DNA of 64,000 bases from CAVVPY01 sp963750295 (GTDB lineage: Bacteria; Actinomycetota; Actinomycetes; Mycobacteriales; Jatrophihabitantaceae), in assembly GCA_963750295.1 (NCBI GenBank), contig CAVVPY010000001.1, positions 1,674,001 to 1,738,000 of the forward strand, read 5' to 3'. Shown piece by piece: positions 25,886 to 35,374 of the stretch (its first letter is position 1; each line of letters starts with the position of its first letter). Below the pieces are notes generated by a model. The model saw only the letters and a program-made list of their open reading frames with translations. It ran no database searches and was not told the DNA's origin. A program made the position numbers and the translations under genes.

Positions 25886-26755
25886 ATGTCCGAGGAGCAG
25901 TCGCCACGGATGTCGCGCCGCCACGCTGCCGGTTCGCCCAGCGCGCGCGGTCTGCTGTTCACCGTGCTCGGCGAGTTCGTGCTGCCGGGCGGCGATTCGG
26001 CCTGGACGTCGGCGTTGATTGCCGTCCTGGGTCGGCTCGGCGTCGAGGAGAAGGCGGCGCGCCAGGCGCTGATGCGCACCGCCGGCGACGGCTGGCTGAA
26101 GCCCGAACGGGTCGGCCGCCGCACCCGCTGGCACCTCACACCGGCGGGCGAGCGACTGCTCACCGAGGGCCGCGCCCGCATCTACGGCTTCTCCGGGGCC
26201 GGCACGTCGTGGGACCGGCGCTGGGTCGTCGTGCTCGCCCGCTCGCCCGAGACCGAGCGGGCCAGCCGGCATCTCGTCCGCACCCGGCTCACCTGGGCTG
26301 GCTTCGGCTCACCGGCACCGGGAGTGTGGGTCAGCGCGAACACCGATCGGGTGGACGAGGCAACCCGGGTCCTGGCCGAGGCGGGCATCACCGATGCGCA
26401 GGTCTTCGTCGGCGAGCACGCGGGTGGCGGCGACGTGCTGACGATGGTGCGCGCGGCGTGGGATCTGGACGACATCGAGCGCCGTTACGAGCGGTTCGTG
26501 ACCGACTTCGCCGACGGCGCCGCGGCCGATCCGCTGGCGCGACTCACCGAACTGGTCCACGCCTGGCGGCGGTTCCCAGCGATCGACCCGGGCCTGCCCC
26601 GCGACTTGCTACCGGATGGTTGGCGCGGCGTGACCGCCGCTCGATTGTTCGCCGAGCGCCATGCGCAGTGGACGCCGGACGCGAGACGTGCCTGGTGCGC
26701 ACTGGCCGCGGGGCCGGCGTCGGACGTCACGGACGGCGGTAGCGCGCCTCGCTGA
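25886..26755 (+). CDS. PaaX family transcriptional regulator, probable box-operon regulator
   Basis: A 289-residue PaaX-like protein. The winged helix is SARGLLFTVLGEFVLPGG through EEKAARQALMRTAGDGWLKP (residues about 16-70), then a central domain with GTSWDRRWVVVLARSPE and FGSPAPGVWVS, and a C-terminal DLLPDGWRGVTAARLFAERH typical of PaaX_C. PaaX proteins repress phenylacetate genes and release DNA on binding the CoA thioester. Here it faces boxC, so benzoyl-CoA is a reasonable effector. GAGAGGA 8 bases upstream supports ATG 25886 over ATG 25880. Its last 29 bases overlap the DUF1206 gene. Confidence 0.85.
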   Translation: MSEEQSPRMSRRHAAGSPSARGLLFTVLGEFVLPGGDSAWTSALIAVLGRLGVEEKAARQALMRTAGDGWLKPERVGRRTRWHLTPAGERLLTEGRARIYGFSGAGTSWDRRWVVVLARSPETERASRHLVRTRLTWAGFGSPAPGVWVSANTDRVDEATRVLAEAGITDAQVFVGEHAGGGDVLTMVRAAWDLDDIERRYERFVTDFADGAAADPLARLTELVHAWRRFPAIDPGLPRDLLPDGWRGVTAARLFAERHAQWTPDARRAWCALAAGPASDVTDGGSAPR

Positions 26756-27530
26756 GGCCGAACAACCCGAACATGATCAGCCCGAGTGCGACCAGCCCGA
26801 GCAGCCACGGTCCGGCCGGGGTGTCGCGCAGCGCACGCAGCGCGCCGTCGATGCCGCGCGCCTTGTTCGGGTCGTACTGGATCGCAGCGACGAGGACGAG
26901 CACACCGGCCAGTCCGACCACGAGGCCGCGAGCGGTCGACCCGACCAGCCCGAGCGTTTCGACCACACGTCGCGTGGCCGGGCTCATCGCGCCCAGATCG
27001 AGGGGCTCCTCGAATTTGCGGGTCACGCCCTGGTACACGAACACGACGCCGACGCCGATGACCACGAGCCCGACGATGCCGACAAGCCACCGGCCCCCGG
27101 TGTGCTGCATGACCTTGGACGTGGTGGATTCCTGCTTGCCCGCCTGGCTGGACGTCCGGCCCTGGCCCACGATGATGAATGCGCTCACCGCCAGCCCGGC
27201 ATAGACGAGCGCCCGAATACCGCCCTCGACCCGCTCACTCGTCTTCGATCCGGTGACCGCCGAGGCCAGGCCCCACAGCGCGTAGAGAGCCAGTCCGGCG
27301 CCGAGGACGAACAGCAACACCCGCCCGCCGGGCTGCTCGGCCAGTTGCTGCAGCGCGCCACGCTGGTCGGTCTCGCCCTTGCTGTGCCCGAAGGCCATGA
27401 ACAGGGCGAGGACGCCGAGAATCACGTAGATCGCGCCGTGGGCTGCCAGTCCGGCGCGGGCCAGGCGCCGCATAGTGTCACTGTTCGCTGCCCGGTGCGC
27501 CTTCCGGCGGGCCGACGCCGTTGTCGCCAT
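26727..27530 (-). CDS. DUF1206 membrane protein
   Basis: A 267-residue integral membrane protein with six hydrophobic segments in three pairs: RRLARAGLAAHGAIYVILGV, VLLFVLGAGLALYALWGLAS; RALVYAGLAVSAFIIVG, WLVGIVGLVVIGVGVVFVYQG; and STARGLVVGLAGVLVLVAA, WLLGLVALGLIMFGLFGL. The threefold 'R-x-G...G' repeat is the DUF1206 pattern. Function unknown. It converges on and overlaps the PaaX-like gene by 29 bases. Confidence 0.85.
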   Translation of the reverse strand: MATTASARRKAHRAANSDTMRRLARAGLAAHGAIYVILGVLALFMAFGHSKGETDQRGALQQLAEQPGGRVLLFVLGAGLALYALWGLASAVTGSKTSERVEGGIRALVYAGLAVSAFIIVGQGRTSSQAGKQESTTSKVMQHTGGRWLVGIVGLVVIGVGVVFVYQGVTRKFEEPLDLGAMSPATRRVVETLGLVGSTARGLVVGLAGVLVLVAAIQYDPNKARGIDGALRALRDTPAGPWLLGLVALGLIMFGLFGLSEARYRRP

Positions 27531-27768
27531 AGCCAGGTGATCCCCTGCCCTGCGGGTCGCCTAACTGTGAGCCGCTATCTGGCACTTATTGCCGCTGGCC
27601 GGAGGTGCAACATAAGCTCTTGCCAGCCTCGTCGGGGGTAGGAGGCTCCGAACTGACGACCTGACCCAGTAATGGCCTGCAGGCGCGTAGATCTGGCTGA
27701 CCGTCGCGGTTCGGGTCACGACAGTCGGCGTGTTAGGGACACCAGCCGACCGCTACCACCCACACCGG
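27531..27768. other. Gene-free stretch of 238 bases
   Basis: Lies between the start of the DUF1206 gene and the stop of the recycling operon. I see no convincing gene, RNA or strong hairpin. It must hold the DUF1206 promoter and the end of the long minus-strand transcript. Confidence 0.5.
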
Positions 27769-28794
27769 TCATCTCTCAGCGATTCTCAGCAGCGCGGTGT
27801 GGAACTCGCGCCGTTCGGCGAACACCTCCGGGCGATCACGGCCGTAATGCACGTGGTTGGTCAGTAACACCGCCCACCGTTCGGTGACCGGGTCGATCGC
27901 GAGGCTGGTGCCGGTGAACCCGGTATGGCTGACCGCGTGCGGACCCCACCCGTCGGTGAGGATGTCGTACCCGTCCCCGCGACACGTCCAGCCCAGACCC
28001 CGATGGCCGTCCAGGTCCGGGGTGTGGTCGCGCAGCGCATCGGCGCGCAACTCGTCGCACAGCAGCGGACCGCCGCGCAACCACACCGGCACGGCAGCGC
28101 GGACGTCGGCGAGCGTGGCGAACAGCCCGGCGTGCCCGGTACGCCCGCCGGCCGCCGCGGCGTTCTCGTCGTGGACGATGCCGTGCACCGGCCGGCCGTC
28201 GACGAGTTCGGTGGCGGCGATCCGCGGCAGCCACGAGCGCGGCGCCGCGAAGGTGGCCTGCATCTCGAGCGGAGCGAACACCGCGCGCTGCGCGAACTCG
28301 GGCAGGCCGTCGCCGGTGATCGCCTCGATCATCGCCCCGAGCAGGATGAAGCCGAGATCGGAGTAGCGGACGCGAGTGCCCGGCGCGGCCTCGAGCGGCG
28401 TGGCAGCCGCGGCGACGACGAGCGCACCGGGCGAACCCAGGGACCGGAAGTCGCGGTGCGCCGGCAGCCCGGACGTGTGCGTGAGCAGATGCCGGACGAG
28501 CACCCGCTCGTCGACGCCGGCGATATGGCTGGCGACGATGTCGTCCAGTCCGAGTCGGCCGTCCTGCACGAGCAGCAGCACCGACGGCAGCGTGGCGAGC
28601 ACCTTGGTCAGCGACGCCACGTCGAACACGGTGTCCTCGGTCATCGGCCGGTGCCCGCCGGCCCAGTCCTCGGCCGCGCCGAGCACCCACTCGCCCTCGG
28701 CGTCAGCGCCGGTACCGACCGCGGCAACCACCCCGGGCCACAGCCGGTCGGCGACCCCGGCGCGCAGCACCGCGTCCGCCGCGTCGACGTTCAC
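27769..28794 (-). CDS. Serine hydrolase, beta-lactamase (class C) family
   Basis: A 341-residue penicillin-binding-protein-like hydrolase. SLTK (residues about 61-64) is the Ser-x-x-Lys nucleophile motif in FDVASLTKVLATL, the Tyr motif is RYSDLGF (about 144-150) and the third motif is SHTGFTGTS (about 291-299). No signal peptide is evident, so it is probably cytoplasmic. As the last gene of the 12-gene recycling operon it may cleave an amide or ester in murein fragments. Its ATG overlaps the upstream stop (ATGA). Confidence 0.85.
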   Translation of the reverse strand: MNVDAADAVLRAGVADRLWPGVVAAVGTGADAEGEWVLGAAEDWAGGHRPMTEDTVFDVASLTKVLATLPSVLLLVQDGRLGLDDIVASHIAGVDERVLVRHLLTHTSGLPAHRDFRSLGSPGALVVAAAATPLEAAPGTRVRYSDLGFILLGAMIEAITGDGLPEFAQRAVFAPLEMQATFAAPRSWLPRIAATELVDGRPVHGIVHDENAAAAGGRTGHAGLFATLADVRAAVPVWLRGGPLLCDELRADALRDHTPDLDGHRGLGWTCRGDGYDILTDGWGPHAVSHTGFTGTSLAIDPVTERWAVLLTNHVHYGRDRPEVFAERREFHTALLRIAER

Positions 28795-29876
28795 GGCAGC
28801 GGCGTCGCGAACAGCTCGCGCAGCAACCGCGCGCGCGCCAGGATCGACGGCACCTCGACCGTCTCGTCCGGTGCGTGCGCGCCGCGCCCGCGTGGGCCGA
28901 GGCCGTCCACGGTCGGGATGCCGCGCGCGCCCGTCAGGTTCGCGTCACCCGCGCCGCCGGACACCGCGGTCGTGACGTCCTCGCCGAGCCGGGCCGCCAC
29001 CGCGACGACGTGGTCCGCGAGGACGCGCGATCCGTCCGGTTCCCAAGCCGGCCGATGCGAGAGCGTCTCGAGCTCCAGTCGAGCGTCGGCACGGATCGGC
29101 GTGAGCGCGGCCAGCGCGGCACCCAGCAGCGCCTCGTCCTCGGCCGACGTGAACCGCAGCCCCAGCTCGGCCGACGCCTGCCCGGCGACCACGTTGGCCC
29201 GGCTGCCACCCGCGACCCGCCCGACGTTGACCGCGCCGGCCAGCCGGTCGGGGACGCTGCCCCGCAGCCGGATCAGCTGGTCGACCAGTTCGTCCACGGC
29301 GGACACCCCGTCCGCCGCGTCCAGCCCGGCATGCGCCTCGCGCCCGGTCACCGACAGCAGCACCCGCGCGACCCCGCGCCGGCCCACCTTCAACGTCCCG
29401 TTGGCCAGCGGCGGTTCCAGCGCGAGCGCGGCGACGGCGCCGTCGCACGCCTCGGCGACGACCGCGGCGCCGGACGGGCTGCCGATCTCTTCGTCTGCCG
29501 TGAGCACGATGCGCAGCGGCAGCGCGGGTTCGCCGTCGAGCGTCCGCAGCGCCCACAGCAGGGCGACGAGTCCGCCCTTCATGTCGAACACGCCCGGACC
29601 AGTCGCCACGTCGCCGGCCACGGTGAACGGCGTGTCCGCCAACCGGCCGAGGGGCCACACCGTGTCGTAGTGGCCGAGCACGAGCAGGTGCCGCTCGCCC
29701 GAACCGACGCACGCGTCGAGATGCCCGCCCTCGCGCACCCCGAACGTCACCCCGGCCTCGGCGTACTTCGCCACCAGGACGTCACGCAGCGCGGCAAGCG
29801 GCTCGCCCGCGCCCGAGGGTGACTCGAGTTCGACCAACTCGCGCAGGGTCTGCACCGCCCACCGGCGATCACCCAT
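28791..29876 (-). CDS. M20 family metallopeptidase, carboxypeptidase G2-like
   Basis: A 361-residue zinc peptidase. Metal ligands: His in LVLGHYDTVWPLG (residues about 69-81), bridging Asp in GVFDMKGGLVAL (about 96-107), Glu-Glu in TADEEIGSPSG (about 130-140), Asp/Glu in ALALEPPL, and the late His in GRGAHAPDETVEV. The dimerisation domain lies between about 170 and 275. It resembles glutamate carboxypeptidases, which remove C-terminal Glu; with an M55 peptidase and a racemase next door it may act on gamma-D-Glu peptides or N-acyl amino acids. It overlaps both neighbours. Confidence 0.85.
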   Translation of the reverse strand: MGDRRWAVQTLRELVELESPSGAGEPLAALRDVLVAKYAEAGVTFGVREGGHLDACVGSGERHLLVLGHYDTVWPLGRLADTPFTVAGDVATGPGVFDMKGGLVALLWALRTLDGEPALPLRIVLTADEEIGSPSGAAVVAEACDGAVAALALEPPLANGTLKVGRRGVARVLLSVTGREAHAGLDAADGVSAVDELVDQLIRLRGSVPDRLAGAVNVGRVAGGSRANVVAGQASAELGLRFTSAEDEALLGAALAALTPIRADARLELETLSHRPAWEPDGSRVLADHVVAVAARLGEDVTTAVSGGAGDANLTGARGIPTVDGLGPRGRGAHAPDETVEVPSILARARLLRELFATPLP

Positions 29877-30696
29877 AGCTTCGTTCCATGCTGCCGTCCG
29901 CCAGTGCGGTCACGGCGCGGAAGCAGCGGATCGCGAGCTTCATCGTCGGCAGCTCGAAGGCGATCCGGCGCAGGCCGATCTGTTCCACGTCGGGGATCGC
30001 CGTCGTCATCACCACCGGATGCGTCGCGTCGAACTCGACCTCGTACCGATACGGCGCCGTGAGCGGTTCGGGTGCGGGCAGCGGATCGAGCGCGGCGGCG
30101 GCCGCGGACCGGATCAGCTCGGCGGTCCGCGCCGGTGGCAGGCAGATCGCGGTGTAGCGGTCGACGCACTCCTTGACCTCGACCAGCTGCGCGGACGGTG
30201 CGTAGCTATTCGCGTCCTCGACCGCGCAGTCGTCACCGGTGACCAGCACGACCGGGACGCCGAACTCGTGCGCCAGTGCCGCGTTCATGTATCCCTCGCT
30301 GCACGGCTCACCGTTGAGCCAGACGCCGGTGATCATGTTCGGCAGGTACGTGTGCGACAGAACGCCCTGCTGCCCGGCGCCCGCGTGGTAGCCGACGAAC
30401 GCAACCGCGTCGTAGCCGCGGTCGATGCCTTCCATCATCGACCAGGGCTTGTGCGTGCCGATCAGCAACCGCGCCCGCTCGTCGAGTGCGTCGAGCAGCA
30501 GGTTGCGCTTGTCGGCGTGCGCGTCGTTGACGAGCACCTCGCTCGCGCCCGCGTCGAAGAACCCCGCGACGGCAGCATTCACGTCGCCGGTGAACAGGCT
30601 GCGGTGATGAGTCCAGCGCGGATTCCCGGGCTCGACGTCGTCGGGGAACGTCACGCCGGTGACGCCCTCCATGTCGGCCGAGATCAGCACGCGCAT
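29869..30696 (-). CDS. M55 family D-aminopeptidase (DppA-like)
   Basis: A 275-residue metallopeptidase. The opening MRVLISADMEGVTGV (Asp-x-Glu metal ligands), then NDAHADKRNLLLDAL (His), FVGYHAGAGQQGVLSHTY (His) and NGEPCSEGYMNAALA match DppA of Bacillus subtilis, which releases D-Ala from D-aminoacyl peptides. GAGAGG lies 9 bases before the ATG at 30696; an upstream in-frame ATG at 30705 would overlap the racemase stop. Together with Dpp transporter genes in the same operon, it points to salvage of murein-derived D-peptides. Confidence 0.9.
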   Translation of the reverse strand: MRVLISADMEGVTGVTFPDDVEPGNPRWTHHRSLFTGDVNAAVAGFFDAGASEVLVNDAHADKRNLLLDALDERARLLIGTHKPWSMMEGIDRGYDAVAFVGYHAGAGQQGVLSHTYLPNMITGVWLNGEPCSEGYMNAALAHEFGVPVVLVTGDDCAVEDANSYAPSAQLVEVKECVDRYTAICLPPARTAELIRSAAAAALDPLPAPEPLTAPYRYEVEFDATHPVVMTTAIPDVEQIGLRRIAFELPTMKLAIRCFRAVTALADGSMERSYG

Positions 30697-30701
30697 CGCT
30701 G

Positions 30702-31823
30702 TCATCCTCTCGAGACGATGGTGGTGGTGCGGACGCAGTGTTCGGCCACGACGTCCTCGAGCACGTCGTGGCCGAGGCCGGGACGCTCGTACGGCACCAG
30801 CACCCGCCCGGCATGAGCGACGATCGGCGGCGCCACGACGTCCGCTCGGTAGTACTTGGCCGACCCGGACACATCACTCGGCAGCGTGCAGCCGGGCAAC
30901 GCGGCGAGCGCGATGTTCGCTGCCCGTCCGACACCGAACTCGTGCATGCCGCCGCACCACGCCGGCACGTCCGCAACGCGGCAGCGGTCGTGCGCCGCGC
31001 GAGCCGGGCCGAGCCCGCCCAGCCGCGACACCTTGAGGTTGACGACCCTGGCCGCGCCGAGCCGCAGCACGGCGTCGAGGGTCGCCACGTCGTCGATCGA
31101 CTCGTCGAGGCAGATCGGGGTGCGCATCCTCGCTTGCAGGTCGGCGTGCGCGACCAGGTCCGCCGGTGCGAACGGCTGCTCGATCATCTGCAGGTCGAAG
31201 GCGTCGAGCTTGCGCAGCTGCTCGGCGTCGGCGCGGCCGTACGCACCGTTCGCGTCGACTTGGAGCGAGATGTCACCGAACCGCTCGCGCACCGCGGCGA
31301 CCGGTACGACGTCCCAGCCCGGCGCGATCTTGAGCTTGATCCGTGCGTACTTCTCGACGATGAATCGCCCTACCTGGTCGAGTAGTTCCTCGACCGAGGC
31401 CTCGATGCCGAGACTGACGCCGGACTCGATCTCGCTCGCGGTCGCCCCGAGTTCCGCCGCAACCGAGGCGCCTCGGGTGCGAGCCCACACGTCCCAGCAG
31501 GCGATGTCCAGGCCGGCCCGCGCGAAGGCATTGCCGCGCACCCGCGCCCCGAATGCCGCCGCCTCGTCCGGCGTTTCCCACTCGCGCCCGACCAGCCCGG
31601 CCGCGAAGTAGTCGCGCAACATCAGCCAGCAGGTCTCGACGTTCTCAGGCCCGAAGTACGGATCGGACGGGCTGGCGCACTCGCCCCAACCCACCGCACC
31701 GTCGCGCGACTCGGCGCGGACCAGGATGTGTTCCAGCACGTCCTTGCTGTGCGAGCTGGTGCGGAAGCCGTGCTGCAACGGCAGCCGGACGAGCCGCAAC
31801 TCGACCCGGTCGACGGTGATCAC
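30702..31823 (-). CDS. Enolase-superfamily racemase, NSAR/OSBS (MenC type 2) family
   Basis: A 373-residue enzyme. The Lys-x-Lys acid/base pair is in YARIKLKIAPGWD (residues about 161-173), metal ligands in LQVDANGAYG (Asp), MIEQPFAPADL (Glu) and CLDESIDDV (Asp), the second base Lys in VVNLKVSRLGGLG, and the closing WCGGMHEFGVGRAANIALA is diagnostic of the N-succinylamino acid racemase / o-succinylbenzoate synthase group. No other menaquinone gene is here. A GNAT gene and M20 peptidases next to it match the known D- to L-amino-acid inversion context. GTG at 31823 overlaps the GNAT stop (GTGA). Confidence 0.85.
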   Translation of the reverse strand: MITVDRVELRLVRLPLQHGFRTSSHSKDVLEHILVRAESRDGAVGWGECASPSDPYFGPENVETCWLMLRDYFAAGLVGREWETPDEAAAFGARVRGNAFARAGLDIACWDVWARTRGASVAAELGATASEIESGVSLGIEASVEELLDQVGRFIVEKYARIKLKIAPGWDVVPVAAVRERFGDISLQVDANGAYGRADAEQLRKLDAFDLQMIEQPFAPADLVAHADLQARMRTPICLDESIDDVATLDAVLRLGAARVVNLKVSRLGGLGPARAAHDRCRVADVPAWCGGMHEFGVGRAANIALAALPGCTLPSDVSGSAKYYRADVVAPPIVAHAGRVLVPYERPGLGHDVLEDVVAEHCVRTTTIVSRG

Positions 31824-32503
31824 GCCGAGCCCGGGGCGAACAGGTAGACCGCGACGTCGCCGCGGCGGCGGCACGACACCCCGACCAGACCGCGCTCGAG
31901 CGCCTCAGCGCAGTGGGCGCTCGTGGTGGTTCGCAGGTGCGCGTCCTCGGCATGCCATTCGGCGGGGATGGCCACGGCCACCGCGTCGCCGAGTTCGGTC
32001 GCGTAGCCCGGTTCCAGCACCGGGACGTCCCATTCGACGGTTCCCGGCGTGCACCGCAGGTCCCAGTCCACGACGAAACGGTCGGTCCCCTCGCCGTAGA
32101 AGTCGCGCTGCAACCGGCGGATCCGCACGCCGAGCACGTCGGTGTTGAAGTGCGCGTTGCGCGCGTGCATCGGGTCGAACGCCCAGCGGACGAGGTCGAT
32201 GCCGTCGGCCAGGGCGGCCGCACGCTGCGCGCGCTTGACCGCCCGGCCGACGCCGCGACCCTGCGCGTGCGGGACGACCGCGACGGTCTGCGAGTACTGG
32301 TACAGCCGGTCACCGTCCCGGGCGAGGAAACTCAACCCGTAGCCAACCAGGCACGCGCCGTCGAAGGCACCGAGCACGTGCCCCGAATTCGCGCTCAAGG
32401 CCACGAGCAGCCGGGTGTTGACCGAGCCGCCGAAGACCTCGCCGTAGAGCGCGTCCACCTCGCCCAGCCCGGCCGGGTCGGTGACTGCGCGGACGTCGAT
32501 CAC
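31820..32503 (-). CDS. GNAT acyltransferase (COG3375-like), candidate D-amino-acid N-succinyltransferase
   Basis: A 227-residue GNAT protein. VIDVRAVTDPAGLGEVDALY opens the domain; QTVAVVPHAQGRGVGRAVKRAQR (residues about 70-92) holds the acyl-CoA turn; WAFDPMHARNAHFNTDVLGV (about 104-123) is typical of the COG3375 subgroup. In Geobacillus such a gene beside NSAR encodes a succinyl-CoA:D-amino acid N-succinyltransferase; the same role here is inference. GTG at 32503 overlaps the ATPase stop (GTGA), so translation is probably coupled with the transporter. Confidence 0.8.
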   Translation of the reverse strand: MIDVRAVTDPAGLGEVDALYGEVFGGSVNTRLLVALSANSGHVLGAFDGACLVGYGLSFLARDGDRLYQYSQTVAVVPHAQGRGVGRAVKRAQRAAALADGIDLVRWAFDPMHARNAHFNTDVLGVRIRRLQRDFYGEGTDRFVVDWDLRCTPGTVEWDVPVLEPGYATELGDAVAVAIPAEWHAEDAHLRTTTSAHCAEALERGLVGVSCRRRGDVAVYLFAPGSA

Positions 32504-33498
32504 GACACCGACCCCGATGCCAACCGCACCGATTCGTCGAAGTGGCAGGCGATCCGGTCGTGCCCACCCGCGGGCAGGATCGGCGGGTCCTGGGCGATGC
32601 AGGCCGTCGTGTCGACGCCCTCGCCGACGAGCCGGGCGCGCCGCGGGCAGCGCGGATGGAACCGGCAGCCGGTCGGAATCGCCGTCGGGTCGGGCGGCTC
32701 GCCGGGAATCAGCGACGGCAACTGCTCGCGGCGCGCATCGGGCACCACGCTCAGCAGGGCCTGCGTGTACGGGTGGCGCGGTCGCAGCAGCACGTCCTCG
32801 ACCGTCCCCTGCTCGACGATCCGGCCGAGGTACATCACCGCGACCCGGTCGGCGACGTTCCACGCCAGGCCAAGATCGTGGCTGACGATCAGCGCCGACA
32901 AGCCGAGCTCCCGGCGCAACTGCAGGATCAGGGCGAGGATCTCGCCACGCACCGAAGCATCGAGCGAGGCCACCGGCTCATCCGCGACCAGGACGGACGG
33001 TTCGAGGGCCAGCGCGCCGGCGATCACGACGCGTTGCTGCTGCCCGCCCGACAACTCGTGCGGGTAGCGGGCGACGAACTGGGCCGGCGGACGCAGCCCG
33101 GCCCGCGACAGCGCGTCGTGCACCCGGTCGGTGAGCCCGTCCCTCAGCCCGTGCAGGCGCGGGCCTTCGGCGACCGCATCGAACACGTTCTGCCGCGGGT
33201 TCAGCGCGCCGCCCGGATCCTGCAATACCAACTGCACCGCGCGCCGGTAGCGCTTCAGCGCGCGCGACGAGTACGACAGGTCGGCGCCGTCGTAGCGCAC
33301 CGCGCCACTGGTCGGCTCGACCAGCCCGACGAGTGCTCGCGCCAGCGTCGACTTGCCGCAGCCGGACTCGCCGATCAGCGCGGTGATCTCGTTCGGTTCG
33401 ACGACCAGGTTCACCCCGTCGACCGCGCGCGCCGGTCGGCGGCCCCGGCGTCCGGGGAAGACGACCGAGAGGTCGACCGCTTCGAGCCGGGCGCTCAT
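32500..33498 (-). CDS. Oligopeptide ABC transporter ATP-binding protein (DppF/OppF type)
   Basis: A 332-residue ATPase. Walker A is GESGCGKST (residues about 43-51), the signature SGGQQQR (about 152-158) and Walker B VLVADEPVASLD (about 172-183). The C-terminal oligopeptide extension has a Cys motif (GCRFHPRCPRRARLV). With the gene at 33495 it forms the ATPase pair of a peptide importer. ATG overlaps the upstream stop (ATGA). Confidence 0.92.
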   Translation of the reverse strand: MSARLEAVDLSVVFPGRRGRRPARAVDGVNLVVEPNEITALIGESGCGKSTLARALVGLVEPTSGAVRYDGADLSYSSRALKRYRRAVQLVLQDPGGALNPRQNVFDAVAEGPRLHGLRDGLTDRVHDALSRAGLRPPAQFVARYPHELSGGQQQRVVIAGALALEPSVLVADEPVASLDASVRGEILALILQLRRELGLSALIVSHDLGLAWNVADRVAVMYLGRIVEQGTVEDVLLRPRHPYTQALLSVVPDARREQLPSLIPGEPPDPTAIPTGCRFHPRCPRRARLVGEGVDTTACIAQDPPILPAGGHDRIACHFDESVRLASGSVS

Positions 33499-34487
33499 CG
33501 GCCACCGTCCGCGACCAACTCCGGCGACGCGAATTCGGGCAGCACGCGCAGGCACGCCGAGTCGCGTCCGGGTCCGGCCTCCCACAACTGCACCGGATGG
33601 GTGCGGCACGCGTCGAAGGACACCGGGCAGCGCGGCTCGAACGGGCACCCTTCGCCCACCTCGGTGGGGTCGGGCGGGTCGCCCGGCAGCCCGGTCGGCG
33701 CGAGCCGCGACGCGGTGTCGCCGATCCGCGGGAAGGCCGAGGCCAGCGCACGGGTGTACGGGTGCTGCGGCGCGGCGATCATCGCCGCCGACTCGCCGAG
33801 TTCGACGAATTGGCCCGCGTACATCACCGCCATCCGCTGGCAGGTCTCGGCCAGGACCGTCAGGTCGTGACTGATCATGATCATGCCGATGCCCGAGTCG
33901 CGGACCAGGTCGGTGAGCAGTTGCAGGATCTGCGCCTGCACGATCACGTCCAGCGCGGTCGTCGGCTCGTCGGCGATGATCAGCTTCGGCCGGCACGCCA
34001 GCGCCATCGCGATCATCACCCGCTGGCGCTGCCCGCCCGACAGTTCGTGCGGGTACGCCGACGCTCGTCGCGCCGAGACGCCGACGCTGTCGAGCAGTTC
34101 CGCGACGCGGGCGCGCACCCCCTTCGCGGCCCGGTCGTGCAGCACGATCGGCTCGCGGATCTGGTCACCGATCGTCTGCACCGGATTGAGCGCGCTCATT
34201 GCTCCCTGGAACACCATCGACGCCTCGGCCCAGCGCACCGCACGCAGCCGTCCCCAGTTGGCGGTGGTGAGGTCCTCGGTGTTGAGCCGCACCGCTCCGG
34301 TGATGCGCGCGGTGTCGGGCAGCAGCCGCAGCAGCGCGAGTGCGACCGTCGACTTGCCCGAGCCGGACTCGCCGGCGACCCCGAGCGTTTGACCGGCGTC
34401 GAGGTCGAACCCGACGCCGCGGACGGCCTGCAACTCCCGCCCCGCCGTCCGGTACCGCACCGACAGGTCGCGCACTTCGAGCAGCAT
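33495..34487 (-). CDS. Oligopeptide ABC transporter ATP-binding protein (DppD/OppD type)
   Basis: A 330-residue ATPase. Walker A is GESGSGKST (residues about 39-47), signature ELSGGQRQR (about 152-160), Walker B LIIADEPTTALD (about 174-185). The C-terminal Cys cluster GCPFEPRCPVSFDAC is typical of Opp/Dpp ATPases. Its ATG shares a base with the permease stop (TGATG). Confidence 0.92.
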   Translation of the reverse strand: MLLEVRDLSVRYRTAGRELQAVRGVGFDLDAGQTLGVAGESGSGKSTVALALLRLLPDTARITGAVRLNTEDLTTANWGRLRAVRWAEASMVFQGAMSALNPVQTIGDQIREPIVLHDRAAKGVRARVAELLDSVGVSARRASAYPHELSGGQRQRVMIAMALACRPKLIIADEPTTALDVIVQAQILQLLTDLVRDSGIGMIMISHDLTVLAETCQRMAVMYAGQFVELGESAAMIAAPQHPYTRALASAFPRIGDTASRLAPTGLPGDPPDPTEVGEGCPFEPRCPVSFDACRTHPVQLWEAGPGRDSACLRVLPEFASPELVADGGR

Positions 34488-35374
34488 CAGCGCCGCCCCG
34501 CCATCCGTGGATTGAGCACGGTCTCGACCGCCCGGCCGGTCATCGTGAAGCCGAGCACGATGATCACGATCGCGATGCCCGGCGGCAGGATGTACCACCA
34601 CGCACCCGCCGTGACGGCTCCTGACTGGAACGCCGAGTTAAGCATGCCGCCCCACGAGATCTCGGTCGGGTTGCCCAGTCCCAGGAAGGTCAGCGTCGTC
34701 TCGGACAGGATCGCGCTGGCCACGGTCAACGTCGCCGACACCAAAATCAGCGGGGCCACGTTCGGCAGGACGTGTCGCACCATGATCTGGACGTTGCCCG
34801 CGCCGAGCACCTTGGCCCGCTCGATGAACGGGCGCGCCTCGACGGCGAGGGTCTGCGCGCGTACGAGTCGCGCCGTCGCCGTCCACGACGTCACGGCGAT
34901 GGCGATCGTGATGGACCTGTCGCCCTGACCGAGCACGGCCGACAGCGAGATCGCGAGCGGCAGGCCGGGCAACGCGATGAACCAGTCGGTGAGCGTCATC
35001 AGCGCACGTCCCGCCCAGCCCTGGTAGTGCCCGGCGACGAGACCGATCACGCTGCCCAGCACCATCGTCAGGACGGTCGCGATGACACCGACGAGCAGTG
35101 ACGGTCGCGCGCCCCAGATGACGAGCAGCAGCACGGACCGGCCGGGCTGGTCGGTGCCCAGCGGGTAGCCGGCGCTCGGCGGGCCGAGTTGCGGGCCGGT
35201 GGCCTGGGTGACGTCCAGGTCGGCCGGGTGGATGAACAGCGGCGCGAACAGCGCCAGCCCAATGAAGACGACCAGGATCGCCAGACCTGCGAGCGCGGTG
35301 GGCATCGCGAACAACTGGCGGGTGAAGCGGCGGGTACCGCCCAGGCGCGGCGGGGCGCCGGTGACCGCGGTCAT
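34487..35374 (-). CDS. Peptide ABC transporter permease (DppC type)
   Basis: A 295-residue inner-membrane permease. The first helix is ALAGLAILVVFIGLALFAPL; the N-terminal loop has GYPLGTDQPGRSVLLLVIWGARPSL split around the conserved LGTDxxGRD/S; the EAA loop is around FIERAKVLGAGNVQIMVRHV (residues about 185-204). About six helices. It partners the gene at 35371. Confidence 0.9.
   Translation of the reverse strand: MTAVTGAPPRLGGTRRFTRQLFAMPTALAGLAILVVFIGLALFAPLFIHPADLDVTQATGPQLGPPSAGYPLGTDQPGRSVLLLVIWGARPSLLVGVIATVLTMVLGSVIGLVAGHYQGWAGRALMTLTDWFIALPGLPLAISLSAVLGQGDRSITIAIAVTSWTATARLVRAQTLAVEARPFIERAKVLGAGNVQIMVRHVLPNVAPLILVSATLTVASAILSETTLTFLGLGNPTEISWGGMLNSAFQSGAVTAGAWWYILPPGIAIVIIVLGFTMTGRAVETVLNPRMAGRR

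Noticed and set aside
30702..31823. Assignment as menC for menaquinone synthesis
   Set aside because: The active-site pattern fits the NSAR/OSBS group, but no other men genes are present and the neighbours are peptidases and a GNAT; no gene symbol was given.
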